Positions 17,446 to 25,985 of a stretch of DNA of 55,187 bases are shown here, in pieces (the first letter of the stretch is position 1; each line of letters starts with the position of its first letter). The notes under the pieces are model-generated. The model saw nothing but the letters and a program-made list of their open reading frames with translations. It did not search any database and was not told the origin of the DNA. The DNA lies in the NCBI GenBank assembly GCA_003132025.1, contig PKWJ01000031.1, positions 9,688 to 64,874 of the forward strand, written 5' to 3'. Made by a program: the position numbers and the translations under genes. This DNA is from Gammaproteobacteria bacterium. GTDB taxonomy: Bacteria > Pseudomonadota > Gammaproteobacteria > Steroidobacterales > Steroidobacteraceae.

Positions 17446-19026
17446 TCAGGCCGCCTCGCGCATCAGCGCTCGCGCGGCATTGCGCCCGGCGATTCCCATG
17501 ACCCCGCCGCCGGGGTGACAACCCGCTCCGCACAAATACAGGCCGCCGATCGGGGTGCGGTATTGGGCCGCGCCCGGCACCGGACGCACGATGAAAAACT
17601 GGTCGAGCGCGAGCTCAGCGTGATGCCAGTGTCCGCCGCTGATGCGAAATTCGCGCTCGATATCCGGCGGACTGAGCAGCTCGACCGCCTCGACGCTGGC
17701 GCGCAGGCCCGGTGCACAGCGCTCGAGCGCATCGATGACCAGGTCCACGAAACGCTGGCGCTCGTTTTGCCAGCCCCCGGCGAGTTCATAGGGCGCGTAT
17801 TGCACCACCGCTGACAGCACGTGCCGCCCAGCCGGGGCCAGACTGGCATCGTTCACGGTCGGCACCGTGATCTCAGCGATCGGCGCCGCCGAGAACTCAC
17901 GATACTTGGCGTGATTGAAAGCACGCTCAACGTAGTCCAGCGATGGCGCCAGCAACAGGCGGCCGGCCAGAGCGCTGTCCGACAGGCCGGTGAACTGCGG
18001 CAGCCGATTCAATGCCAGATGCAGCTTGGCGGTCACGCCCCTGGCACGCAGATGCGCGATACGGCGCACGAAACCGGTGTCGAGGTATTCCCCGCCGAGC
18101 AGCTGCAGGAAAGTCGTCTTAGGATCGGCATTGGATATGACATTGGTGGCGGTGATCTGCTCGCCAGACTTGAGGATCACGCCGGCGGCACGATCGTCGC
18201 GCACCATGATGCGCTCCACGGTGGCGCTGGTGCGGATCGCGGCCCCGGCCGCCAGCGCAGCGCGCGCCAGCGAATCCGACAGCGCGCCCAGTCCGCCCAC
18301 CGGCTGTGCCAGCGCGCTACCGCCCTGCACCTCGGCCGCCATGCGGTACAGCAGCGGAAACACGCTGCCCGGCGAGCGCGGGCCGGCGCTGGTGCCCAAC
18401 ACAGCATCAAATCCGAGCGCCCCCTTGAGCAGCGGCGTCTCGAAGTGTTCGTCCAGCAAGTCCTGCACGCACATGCCGCCGATGCGCAGCAGTTCGCGCA
18501 TGTCCCTGCGTCCAAGACGGCGAATGCGCCATCCGATGCGCAACCATGAGGCGCGATCCTGCCAGGATTCGGTCCCCAGTCGCGGTGTTGCGGTGTCGAG
18601 CACCGGATACAGCGCCTCGGCTAGCCGTCGCAGGCGCGCACGATAGGCGGGCAGCGCGGCGGCGTCTGCGGCCGAGCGCGCCGCGAGCAGCGTCGGGTCG
18701 TGCGCGTCGATCGGCAGCGGCGGGCAATCGGGCGCAATCGCAGTGGTCCGCATATGGGCGGCGGCCAACTGCAGGCCGCGTGCATCCAGGCCCAGATCCT
18801 TGATCAGCGACCCCGGCATCAGATGCAGCAGGTGCGCACAGGCCGAGACCTTGAAGCCAGGGGCAAATTCGCGCGTGATAGCTGCGCCTCCGACCTGGCT
18901 CGCCGCTTCCAGCACCAGCACCGAGCGGCCGCCGCGGGCCAGATAGGCGGCGCATACCAGGCCATTGTGACCGCCGCCGATAACGAGGCAGTCGTAGCTG
19001 GCGTTGCCGGCGGAAGCGCCTGACAT
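17446..19026 (-). CDS. PYROXD2/CrtI-like FAD oxidoreductase, copy 1
   Basis: 526-residue flavoprotein of the phytoene-desaturase/PYROXD2 superfamily. The dinucleotide-binding motif is VIGGGHNGLVCAAYLARGG at the N-terminus, and the C-terminal FAD motif reads LYLCGAGCHPGGGVMGIAG. The ATG at 19026 begins 2 bases after the stop of its paralogue; the longer reading to 19368 is antisense-style noise inside that gene. Substrate unknown. A tandem pair suggests either two steps or a heteromer. Confidence 0.85.
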   Translation of the reverse strand: MSGASAGNASYDCLVIGGGHNGLVCAAYLARGGRSVLVLEAASQVGGAAITREFAPGFKVSACAHLLHLMPGSLIKDLGLDARGLQLAAAHMRTTAIAPDCPPLPIDAHDPTLLAARSAADAAALPAYRARLRRLAEALYPVLDTATPRLGTESWQDRASWLRIGWRIRRLGRRDMRELLRIGGMCVQDLLDEHFETPLLKGALGFDAVLGTSAGPRSPGSVFPLLYRMAAEVQGGSALAQPVGGLGALSDSLARAALAAGAAIRTSATVERIMVRDDRAAGVILKSGEQITATNVISNADPKTTFLQLLGGEYLDTGFVRRIAHLRARGVTAKLHLALNRLPQFTGLSDSALAGRLLLAPSLDYVERAFNHAKYREFSAAPIAEITVPTVNDASLAPAGRHVLSAVVQYAPYELAGGWQNERQRFVDLVIDALERCAPGLRASVEAVELLSPPDIEREFRISGGHWHHAELALDQFFIVRPVPGAAQYRTPIGGLYLCGAGCHPGGGVMGIAGRNAARALMREAA

Positions 19027-19028
19027 GT

Positions 19029-20633
19029 TCAGTGCGCCCGCCCGAGGTCGCGCAGAATCGCGCCCGCCGCGTTGGCACCCGGAGCGCCCATCACGCCGCC
19101 ACCCGGATGAGTGCTGGAGCCGCACATATACATGCCGCGCACCGGAGCGCGGTACTGTGCATAACCGGGGATCGGCCGATTGAACAGCAGCTGATCGAAG
19201 GTCAGTTCGCCCTGGAAGATATTGCCCTCGGTCAGCCCGACCTCGTTCTCCAGGTCCCAGGGAGTACGGATCTCGGCGTGCAGGATCAGGTCCTTGAAAT
19301 CCGGGCTGTGCTCGGCGATGGTGTCGATGACCGTACGCCCGAAGGCCTGACGCCTGGCCGCATCCCACTCGCCGTCGGCAAGCTTGTAGGGACAGTACTG
19401 CACGAATACCGACATATAGTGCTTTCCCGCCGGCGTCAGAGTCGGATCGATCTGCGATGGCATCAGCATATCGATGTACGGCGCGCGCGACCAGCGGCCC
19501 TCCTTCCAGTCGTCGTAGGCGCGCTCCAGCATCTCAATGCTGTCGGTTACGTGCAGATCACCGCGTATGCTCGGCGAGCCATGCGGGATGGCGGGAAAGT
19601 GCGGTAGCCCGTCGAGCGCGATATTGAGCTTGCCCGATGAGCCGCGGATCTTGAAATTTCGCACCTGCGAGACGAACTCCTCGGGCAGGTCGTTGGCGTT
19701 CATGATGTCGAGAAAGGTGCGCCGCACGTCGAGATTGGATACCACGATGCGCGCCAGCAGCTCTTCGCCACTCTCGAGCACCACGCCGCAGGCCCGCCCA
19801 TTGCGCACCAGAATCCGTTCCACCGGCGCGCCGCTGCGAATGCTGCCGCCGCTGGCCTGGAAGGACGCAGCCAGCGCCTGCGTGACCGCTCCCATGCCGC
19901 CGCGGGCAAAGCCCCACGCACCCACCGCACCGTCGATATTGCCCATGTAGTGATGCAGCAGCACGTAGGCGGTGCCTGGGGACCGCGGGCCGAGCGCGGT
20001 ACCGATGATCGAGCTGCCGGCCAGGTGCGCCTTGACGATCTCGCTCTCGAAATACTCGTCCAGGAAGTCGGCACAGCTCATGGTCCAGAAGCGCACCGTG
20101 TCGTACATGCGCTGCTCGCCGAGACGGTGAAAATGCTTGCCCAGGTACAGCAGCTCCCTGATGTCGCGTGGTTTGAACGAAGTTGGGTCCGGCGGCTCGC
20201 GCAGTAACAGCGGCTTGATGAAGCGGCACTGGCGCAGCATGTCGCGCAGGTAGCGCTCATAGCTCTCGGCATCACGCCTGGAGTGGCGCGCGATCTCGCG
20301 GCGCAGTGCGTCGTGGTTGTGGTACAGCGCCAGATGGCCACCATCGCGCATCATGGTGCAACCGCCCTCATAGGGAATGATCTGCAGCCCGTAACCGGGC
20401 AGGTTCAGCTCGCGGATGATCTCGGTACGCAGCAGGCTGCAGACGTAGGAGCAATTGGAATAGGTAAAGCCATCGTACAGCCGGCGGCTGACGGCAGCGC
20501 CGCCGATGTAGGGATTGCGCTCCAGCACCAGCACATCCAGGCCGGCGCGCGCCAGATAGCACGCCGCGACCAGGCCGTTGTGGCCGGCACCCACGATGAT
20601 CGCATCATGGCGCCCGCTGCCGCCGCTGACCAT
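19029..20633 (-). CDS. PYROXD2/CrtI-like FAD oxidoreductase, copy 2
   Basis: 534 residues, paralogous with the next gene. It opens with IIVGAGHNGLVAACYLARAG, followed by GGAAVSRRL, and closes with GMYMCGSSTHPGGGVMGAPG. Members of the family oxidise C-C or C-N bonds with FAD. It lies 45 bases downstream of the aminotransferase gene and 2 bases before the second copy. The pair shares both FAD motifs but differs in the middle (substrate-binding) third, so the substrates or subunits may differ. Confidence 0.85.
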   Translation of the reverse strand: MVSGGSGRHDAIIVGAGHNGLVAACYLARAGLDVLVLERNPYIGGAAVSRRLYDGFTYSNCSYVCSLLRTEIIRELNLPGYGLQIIPYEGGCTMMRDGGHLALYHNHDALRREIARHSRRDAESYERYLRDMLRQCRFIKPLLLREPPDPTSFKPRDIRELLYLGKHFHRLGEQRMYDTVRFWTMSCADFLDEYFESEIVKAHLAGSSIIGTALGPRSPGTAYVLLHHYMGNIDGAVGAWGFARGGMGAVTQALAASFQASGGSIRSGAPVERILVRNGRACGVVLESGEELLARIVVSNLDVRRTFLDIMNANDLPEEFVSQVRNFKIRGSSGKLNIALDGLPHFPAIPHGSPSIRGDLHVTDSIEMLERAYDDWKEGRWSRAPYIDMLMPSQIDPTLTPAGKHYMSVFVQYCPYKLADGEWDAARRQAFGRTVIDTIAEHSPDFKDLILHAEIRTPWDLENEVGLTEGNIFQGELTFDQLLFNRPIPGYAQYRAPVRGMYMCGSSTHPGGGVMGAPGANAAGAILRDLGRAH

Positions 20634-20678
20634 TCCCTGAGCCCCTCATTCAGTCGCGAAAATTCAGTGGCGGTTGTT

Positions 20679-22007
20679 CTAAGCCGGCATCTTGCGCGAT
20701 TTGCCGAGTGTCTCCAGCGTGGTGTCGATCGCTACCTCGAACCCCGCCAGTGTATCGCGCAGGCAGGAGTCATCGTGCGCCGCGGAGATGAACCACGGCT
20801 CGCGCGAATCCGGTTCGCACAGAATACGTTCATCGTGCAGTACCCGGGCGGCGGCATCGTAGAACGTGTAGTCACTGCCCTTCCAGTCGCGGTAGGTGCG
20901 CGGCGGCTCGTGCGCGAAGTACAGCCCTCCCATCGACGGGTGGCCGACGAAGCTGTGCGCCACGCCACGCGCCTTCAGGATCGCACTCATGCCGCTGCGC
21001 AACCGGGTACCGTAGGCGGCGATGCGTTCGAGCGCATCGGTCTCATCCAGGATCTGCAACGTCCTTTCGGCCGCTGCCAGCGACACCGGGTGCGCGGTAT
21101 AGGTGCCGCCGTGCGCGACCCCGCGGCCGATCTTGCGCATGATGTCCTCGCGGCCGGCCAGCACCGAGATCGGATAGCCGTTGGCGATTGCCTTGGCGAA
21201 GGTGCATAGGTCCGCCGGTACGCCGTATAGCTCCTGCACGCCGCCACGGGCGACGCGAAAGCCGCTCTTCACCTCGTCGATGATCAGCAACACGCCGTGG
21301 CGATCGCACAGTTCACGCGCCGCGCGGATGTAGGCCGGGTCGGTCGCAATCCCCAGGCAGTTGCCCATAATGGGCTCGATCAACAGGCAGGCAATCGAGC
21401 CCGCATGGCGCTTGAATACGTCTTCCAGCTGATTGGCATCGTTTGCCTGGACAAAATGCGCGAAATTGCGTGTGCTGAGCGGCACTCCCTCGCTGTACGG
21501 ATAGACCTCTGGTTCCCCGACCTGGGACCACTTGTCCATCGGCGTGTACCACATGGCGGCATCGAACAGCCCGTGATAGCTGCCCTCCAGAATCACGTAG
21601 TCGTCCTTACCGGTAAAGGCGCGCGCCAGGCGCAGCGCCGCCATGACCGCCTCGGTGCCGGAATTGGAAAAGCGCACCAGCTGTGCGGCCGGCACCATTT
21701 TCGCGATGCGCTCCGCCACGCGGTACTCGCATTCGGTCGACAGCGCGAACACACCGCCGACCTGCATGCCTTCACGTGCCGCCTGATCGACCCGCGGATC
21801 GGCGTAGCCCAGGATCGCCGGCCCATAGCCCATGCGATAGTCGACGTAGACGTTGTCGTCCAGGTCGGTGATCCGGGCGCCACGGCCTGATTTTACATAA
21901 ATCGTGCGTTCTTCCCCCCAAAAGCGGAAATTGGAGGCCACACCCAGTGGCATGCGCTGCACGGCGCGACGGAAATGCGCGTGGTTTTTGCTTAGGATTC
22001 GGGGCAT
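20679..22007 (-). CDS. Class III PLP-dependent aminotransferase
   Basis: 442 residues, similar to glutamate-1-semialdehyde aminomutase-type and omega-amino acid transaminases. The PLP lysine is in FAKAIANGYP, the preceding Asp in IIDEVKSGFR, and the phosphate-binding SGTEAVMAALRLAR is clear. First gene of a minus-strand operon (aminotransferase, two flavoproteins, GcvT-like protein, PotA-like ATPase). It is divergent from the Rieske oxygenase across 130 bases, so an amine released by oxidative demethylation could be its substrate; this is inference. Confidence 0.9.
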   Translation of the reverse strand: MPRILSKNHAHFRRAVQRMPLGVASNFRFWGEERTIYVKSGRGARITDLDDNVYVDYRMGYGPAILGYADPRVDQAAREGMQVGGVFALSTECEYRVAERIAKMVPAAQLVRFSNSGTEAVMAALRLARAFTGKDDYVILEGSYHGLFDAAMWYTPMDKWSQVGEPEVYPYSEGVPLSTRNFAHFVQANDANQLEDVFKRHAGSIACLLIEPIMGNCLGIATDPAYIRAARELCDRHGVLLIIDEVKSGFRVARGGVQELYGVPADLCTFAKAIANGYPISVLAGREDIMRKIGRGVAHGGTYTAHPVSLAAAERTLQILDETDALERIAAYGTRLRSGMSAILKARGVAHSFVGHPSMGGLYFAHEPPRTYRDWKGSDYTFYDAAARVLHDERILCEPDSREPWFISAAHDDSCLRDTLAGFEVAIDTTLETLGKSRKMPA

Positions 22008-22068
22008 GGTTGCGCTCCGCTAGAGGTGCCGGTGGGGCACGGTAGCACCAGTCAGGCAACGAGTCTAT

Positions 22069-22109
22069 ATGCTCATATAATTTTTGTGTAGAATTGAATG
22101 CTCATATAA
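22069..22109. promoter_or_regulatory. Twin 12-base direct repeats, candidate TetR operators
   Basis: ATGCTCATATAA occurs at 22069-22080 and again at 22098-22109, 29 bases apart, between the divergent aminotransferase and Rieske genes. The first copy lies in a dyad, TATATG-CT-CATATA (22067-22080). Spacing near three helical turns and AT-rich sequence in a GC-rich genome suit binding by a dimeric regulator, most likely the TetR-Rieske fusion encoded just downstream. Confidence 0.55.
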
Positions 22110-22137
22110 AACTGCCCCGAATCGCCGGAGGCCTCCG

Positions 22138-23304
22138 ATGAATTCCTCAGCTGCCCCATTGGTCGAGTCGACCCTGGCCCCGCTGCCGCGGGCACTACCG
22201 GCGTGGGCCTACAGCCATCCGGAAATGACGCGCCTGGAATACGAGCGCATCCTCAAGCCGAGCTGGCAGATCGTGTGTCACATCAGCTCCATCCCGAAGC
22301 CGGGCGACTACATGACGCTCGATCTAGGGGCCGACAGCGTGGTGGCCGTGCGCGGCGCCGACGGTGCGATTCAGACGTTTCATAACGTCTGCCGCCATCG
22401 TGGTTCGCGTCTGCTGGAAGGCGGCGGCAATTGCCGCGCCCACATCACCTGCCCCTATCACGGCTGGTCCTACCGGCTGTCGGGCGAACTGGTGGGGGTA
22501 CCCGCACGCGAGACTTTCCCGGGACTCGATCGCGCGCAATACAGCCTGAAGCCGGTGCGCTCGCAGGTCATGATGGGGTTCGTATTCGTCTGCGTGGCCG
22601 GGACCCCGCCGCCGCTGGAGCAGATCTGGGGCGCATTTCTGGCGGAGTTCGCCCCGCATCGCTTCGAGGACATGGTCCCGCTGGGCACGTCCTATGTCGA
22701 GCACTGGGACTGCGACTGGAAAATCGCGATGGACAACTATCTGGAGTCCTACCACGTACCCATCGGTCATCCGGGCTTAAATCGCCTGTTCACCCCGGAC
22801 TATGACGATCAGGTCAACCTGCCGGGCGGCGTGGCGCGCGGCATCAGCTGGATGCGCGAGCGCGAATCCTCCCGCTGGAGTGAGCGCATGTACCAGCGCA
22901 TGGTCGCCGGGGTCAGTCAGGAACTGCCCGAAGCACACCGCAAGCGCTGGAGCTTCTACAGCATGCTGCCGAACCTGGGCATCGATGTGTTTCCGGACCA
23001 GATGGATTTTTTCCAGGTGCTGCCGCGCGGTCCGGGCAAATGCACCATCCGCGGCGCCTCGTTTGCGCTCGCGGATGAGCGGCGCGAGATGCGCATCGTG
23101 CGCTACCTGAGCACCCGCATAAATCGCCTGGTACAGCGCGAGGATGAATTTCTGTGCCGGCGGGTGCAGCTCGGGCTGGGGTCGGGTAGCTATGAACCCG
23201 GTCCGCTGTCGCGCCTGGAGAACTGCATGTACGAGTTTCACGAGCTGCTGCGCGAGCGCATTCCTGAAGTGCGCCAGCCGGGCCCGCCTGCGCGCTTCGC
23301 CTAG
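22138..23304 (+). CDS. Rieske non-heme iron oxygenase, quaternary-amine type
   Basis: Terminal oxygenase alpha subunit, 388 residues. The Rieske cluster ligands are C85, H87, C105 and H108 (CRHRG and CPYHGW). The mononuclear iron site has H206 and H211 in YLESYHVPIGH, with Glu203 where ring-hydroxylating enzymes have the bridging Asp; Glu at this spot is seen in carnitine monooxygenase CntA, glycine-betaine monooxygenase GbcA and choline monooxygenase. Its role is therefore probably N-demethylation or C-N cleavage of a quaternary amine. GGAGGC precedes the ATG at 22138. No reductase partner is in the window. Its stop overlaps that of the convergent TetR-Rieske gene by 3 bases. Confidence 0.9.
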   Translation: MNSSAAPLVESTLAPLPRALPAWAYSHPEMTRLEYERILKPSWQIVCHISSIPKPGDYMTLDLGADSVVAVRGADGAIQTFHNVCRHRGSRLLEGGGNCRAHITCPYHGWSYRLSGELVGVPARETFPGLDRAQYSLKPVRSQVMMGFVFVCVAGTPPPLEQIWGAFLAEFAPHRFEDMVPLGTSYVEHWDCDWKIAMDNYLESYHVPIGHPGLNRLFTPDYDDQVNLPGGVARGISWMRERESSRWSERMYQRMVAGVSQELPEAHRKRWSFYSMLPNLGIDVFPDQMDFFQVLPRGPGKCTIRGASFALADERREMRIVRYLSTRINRLVQREDEFLCRRVQLGLGSGSYEPGPLSRLENCMYEFHELLRERIPEVRQPGPPARFA

Positions 23305-24986
23305 AGCAAGCGTTCCGGCAGCGTCGGGATCGCCGGCAGCAACGCCGTGATCGAGCGACGAAACTGCAGCAGCGGGTCGGGAATCGGGCCGGCGTCCTCG
23401 AACTCCTCGGGGGCACCCGCCAACCCGGTCTGGGTAGACTCAGCCAGGGCAATCTCGCGCTGCAGCCAGGCGTTGATCTGTCGTTGCCAGCCGCCGCCGG
23501 CGTGTACACCGGCGCTGCCGGAAACTGCGCTGCCGCGCTTTGGGCCGCTGTGCCGCCGTGCCGGCACAGCCGCGACGTAGTCGTAGCGCTGCAGGCGGCA
23601 GCGGCCCGCCGCCACCGGAATCACCTGAAGGATCAGTGCCGCGTCGCGCCGCGCCTCGATCAGCTGGTTCGGCGGCAGGAACTGGCGCTGCGCCGCCGGC
23701 GCTTCGAGCCAGCGCTCGACGATCAGCTTCCAGTCCGCGGCCACCTGGATCTGCTGCGCACCGACCGGCGACATGCGGTCGAATACTCCCCACTCGATCT
23801 CGACCTCGGCGGCCACTTCTGGCGCAGCGGCACCGGCCCCGCGCACCACGATCAGGCGCCCCCATTGCGTAAGCCCGAGCGCACTGAGGTCGCCGGGCGT
23901 GTCGCCATCGACCAGTCGTCCATCGAGCCGGTAGGTGAGATTGTGGGACGCGCAGTGGATTGCGCCCTCGAGGTGGCCAGTGCGCGCGATAACCAGGGCG
24001 TGCGGTCGCCGGCGGCAGGCATTGCGAAAGGCGTGCAGGCGGCCGCGCTCGCCGCGCACTACCAGGGCTCGCTCGCCAGCCAGATCCGCACTCAGAAAGT
24101 CGCCTGCGACCGGGACTTCAGCCTCGTGACCGATGATTTGCCAGGCCGGTCGCAGCAGCCGCTCGCGCTCCGCCGCCAGCAACGCGCCGTGGGCGTAGGC
24201 CCAGGCGGGCAGGCGTGCGCCGGCACGCAGCTTCGGTTCGGATGCCGCAGCGAACGTTGTCGGCGGCGACTGGCCCGCATCGCTGGTGTCGCGCTCAGGG
24301 GCCGGCGTCGGTGCCGGCGGCAGCAGCGGCGCCGCGCCCGCGAACTGCCCCGGGAACACCGAGCGCAGGTAGGCCAGCGCACGCGCCCGGGCGGCCACGC
24401 GATCGATGCTGGCCTCACTTTGAAACGCGAAGCCCTGCCACAGAATCTCCAGCACGCCGATCAGTCCCAGCGCTACGCCGTCGGCGTCCAGGTGCCGGGC
24501 TGCGCTCTGTGCGATCATGCGCTCGATCAGTTCGCGCACCAGTGCGGCAAACTCGTCGTCCCTGTTACCGCAGATGTCGTAGTACTCCTGGCGCGAGCTG
24601 GCCTCGCCCCAGAACGAATACCAGACCGATACCTTGCGCGGACTGGCTATGTCCGCATCCAGATACAGGTCCACCAGTAATTCCAGCGCCAGCACCGGCG
24701 ATTGCCGCAGTTGCGACACCGGCAACAGCACCCGCTCCTCGAACTCGGCCGACAGATGCTCGAGCGATGCCACCAGCATTGCCGCCTTGGAATCGAAGTA
24801 AAACCGAACGATTCCGGGCGACAGATCGGCGATCGACACCACTTTTTCCACCGTGGTGCGCGACGGCCCGTAGATATGCAGTGCCGAGATGCAGGCGTCG
24901 ATCAGCCGTTGGCGCTGGCGGCTGCGTGTGGCCCGGCCGGGACCCGCCTCAGCGCCGCTGCCCACCGGTGGTACGCGCGACGCCAC
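23301..24986 (-). CDS. TetR regulator fused to degenerate Rieske oxygenase
   Basis: One uninterrupted 561-residue frame. Residues 22-215 are a TetR/BetI-type regulator: helix-turn-helix near 43-70 (EKVVSIADLSPGIVRFYF) and the W122-x2-F-W-G motif seen in the island's other BetI-like proteins. A Pro/Ala-rich linker (216-250) follows. Residues 258-561 align along their length with the neighbouring Rieske protein (LPAWAYAHG versus LPAWAYSHP; C-terminal QTGLAG region also shared). Cluster ligand His is replaced: C324-R-R326 instead of C-x-H, while C345 and H348 remain. The iron-site histidines are gone (ADWKLIVERWLEAP) and the catalytic domain is shortened. A catalytically dead paralogue used as a sensor domain is the likeliest reading. 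Confidence 0.88.
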   Translation of the reverse strand: MASRVPPVGSGAEAGPGRATRSRQRQRLIDACISALHIYGPSRTTVEKVVSIADLSPGIVRFYFDSKAAMLVASLEHLSAEFEERVLLPVSQLRQSPVLALELLVDLYLDADIASPRKVSVWYSFWGEASSRQEYYDICGNRDDEFAALVRELIERMIAQSAARHLDADGVALGLIGVLEILWQGFAFQSEASIDRVAARARALAYLRSVFPGQFAGAAPLLPPAPTPAPERDTSDAGQSPPTTFAAASEPKLRAGARLPAWAYAHGALLAAERERLLRPAWQIIGHEAEVPVAGDFLSADLAGERALVVRGERGRLHAFRNACRRRPHALVIARTGHLEGAIHCASHNLTYRLDGRLVDGDTPGDLSALGLTQWGRLIVVRGAGAAAPEVAAEVEIEWGVFDRMSPVGAQQIQVAADWKLIVERWLEAPAAQRQFLPPNQLIEARRDAALILQVIPVAAGRCRLQRYDYVAAVPARRHSGPKRGSAVSGSAGVHAGGGWQRQINAWLQREIALAESTQTGLAGAPEEFEDAGPIPDPLLQFRRSITALLPAIPTLPERLL

Positions 24987-25088
24987 GGCTAGCGCCGCTC
25001 ACCGCGCGGCTGCGAGCCGGCAAAATCTGTACCCCAGGGTGGATTTATCGCGCACAATACTGCCGGTAGCCACATTCCTGCGCGACTG

Positions 25089-25979
25089 ATGAAACCTATA
25101 GATCGTCCGGGCCGTTGGCTCATCATCCTGCCGCCGCTGCTGTTCCTGCTGATTTTTTTCCTCATTCCGTTCGCCTTCGCCTTCAAGATCAGCTTCGCCG
25201 ACACCGCGGCGCGCGTACCTCCGTTCACCGATGTACTGACCCGCACCCCAGACCATCACCTGCAATTCAGCGTCAGCCTGGCGAACTATCAGTACCTGTT
25301 TACCGATGACGTTTATGGTGTGGCGTATCTATATTCGCTCAAGACCGCATTCTTTTCGACATTGATCTGCCTGGGGCTGGGCTATCCGATGGCATACGCG
25401 ATCGCCCGGGCGTCCAAGTCGACGCAGAATGTGCTGTTGCTGATCATCATCCTGCCATTCTGGACCTCGTTCCTGCTGCGGGTATATGCCCTGGAGGGCA
25501 TCATCCGCGACAACGGCATACTCAACACCGTGCTGCTGCACCTCGGGCTGATTCACGAGCCGCTCCGAATCATGCGCACGACGCTGGCGGTGTACCTCGG
25601 CATCATCTATTCCTACCTGCCATTCATGGTGCTGCCGCTGTTCGCCACACTGGAGAAACTCGACCGTTCGCTGCTGGAAGCAGCCTCTGACCTGGGCAGT
25701 CCCCCGTGGCGCGTGTTCCTCGACGTCACGCTGCCGCTGTCGATACCGGGCGTGATTGCCGGCTCGATGCTGGTGTTCATACCGGCGGTCGGCGAATTCG
25801 TGATCCCGTCGCTGCTCGGCGGACCCGATAGCCTGATGATCGGCCGCGTGCTGTGGGATGAGTTCTTCGGCAACCACGACTGGCCGGTCGCCTCGGCGGT
25901 GGCCATCGCGTTTCTGTTTCTGCTCGCCGGCCCGATCGCGATCTACCAGTACTACAACGTCAAGCAGCTCGAGGCCTGA
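25089..25979 (+). CDS. PotB-like ABC transporter permease
   Basis: 296 residues with six membrane helices. The cytoplasmic EAA loop reads EAASDLGSPPWRVFLDVTLPL in two adjoining pieces around residues 197-217. PotB/PotH family: import of polyamines or related cationic amines. It is divergent from the TetR-Rieske gene (102-base gap) and 6 bases before the second permease. Partner ATPase and binding protein are encoded elsewhere in the island. Confidence 0.92.
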   Translation: MKPIDRPGRWLIILPPLLFLLIFFLIPFAFAFKISFADTAARVPPFTDVLTRTPDHHLQFSVSLANYQYLFTDDVYGVAYLYSLKTAFFSTLICLGLGYPMAYAIARASKSTQNVLLLIIILPFWTSFLLRVYALEGIIRDNGILNTVLLHLGLIHEPLRIMRTTLAVYLGIIYSYLPFMVLPLFATLEKLDRSLLEAASDLGSPPWRVFLDVTLPLSIPGVIAGSMLVFIPAVGEFVIPSLLGGPDSLMIGRVLWDEFFGNHDWPVASAVAIAFLFLLAGPIAIYQYYNVKQLEA

Positions 25980-25985
25980 ATCGGC

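Noticed and set aside
22025-22049. Inverted GGTGC/GCACC in the aminotransferase leader as a terminator or riboswitch
   Set aside because: Short, GC-rich arms without a T-run or conserved core; could be chance.
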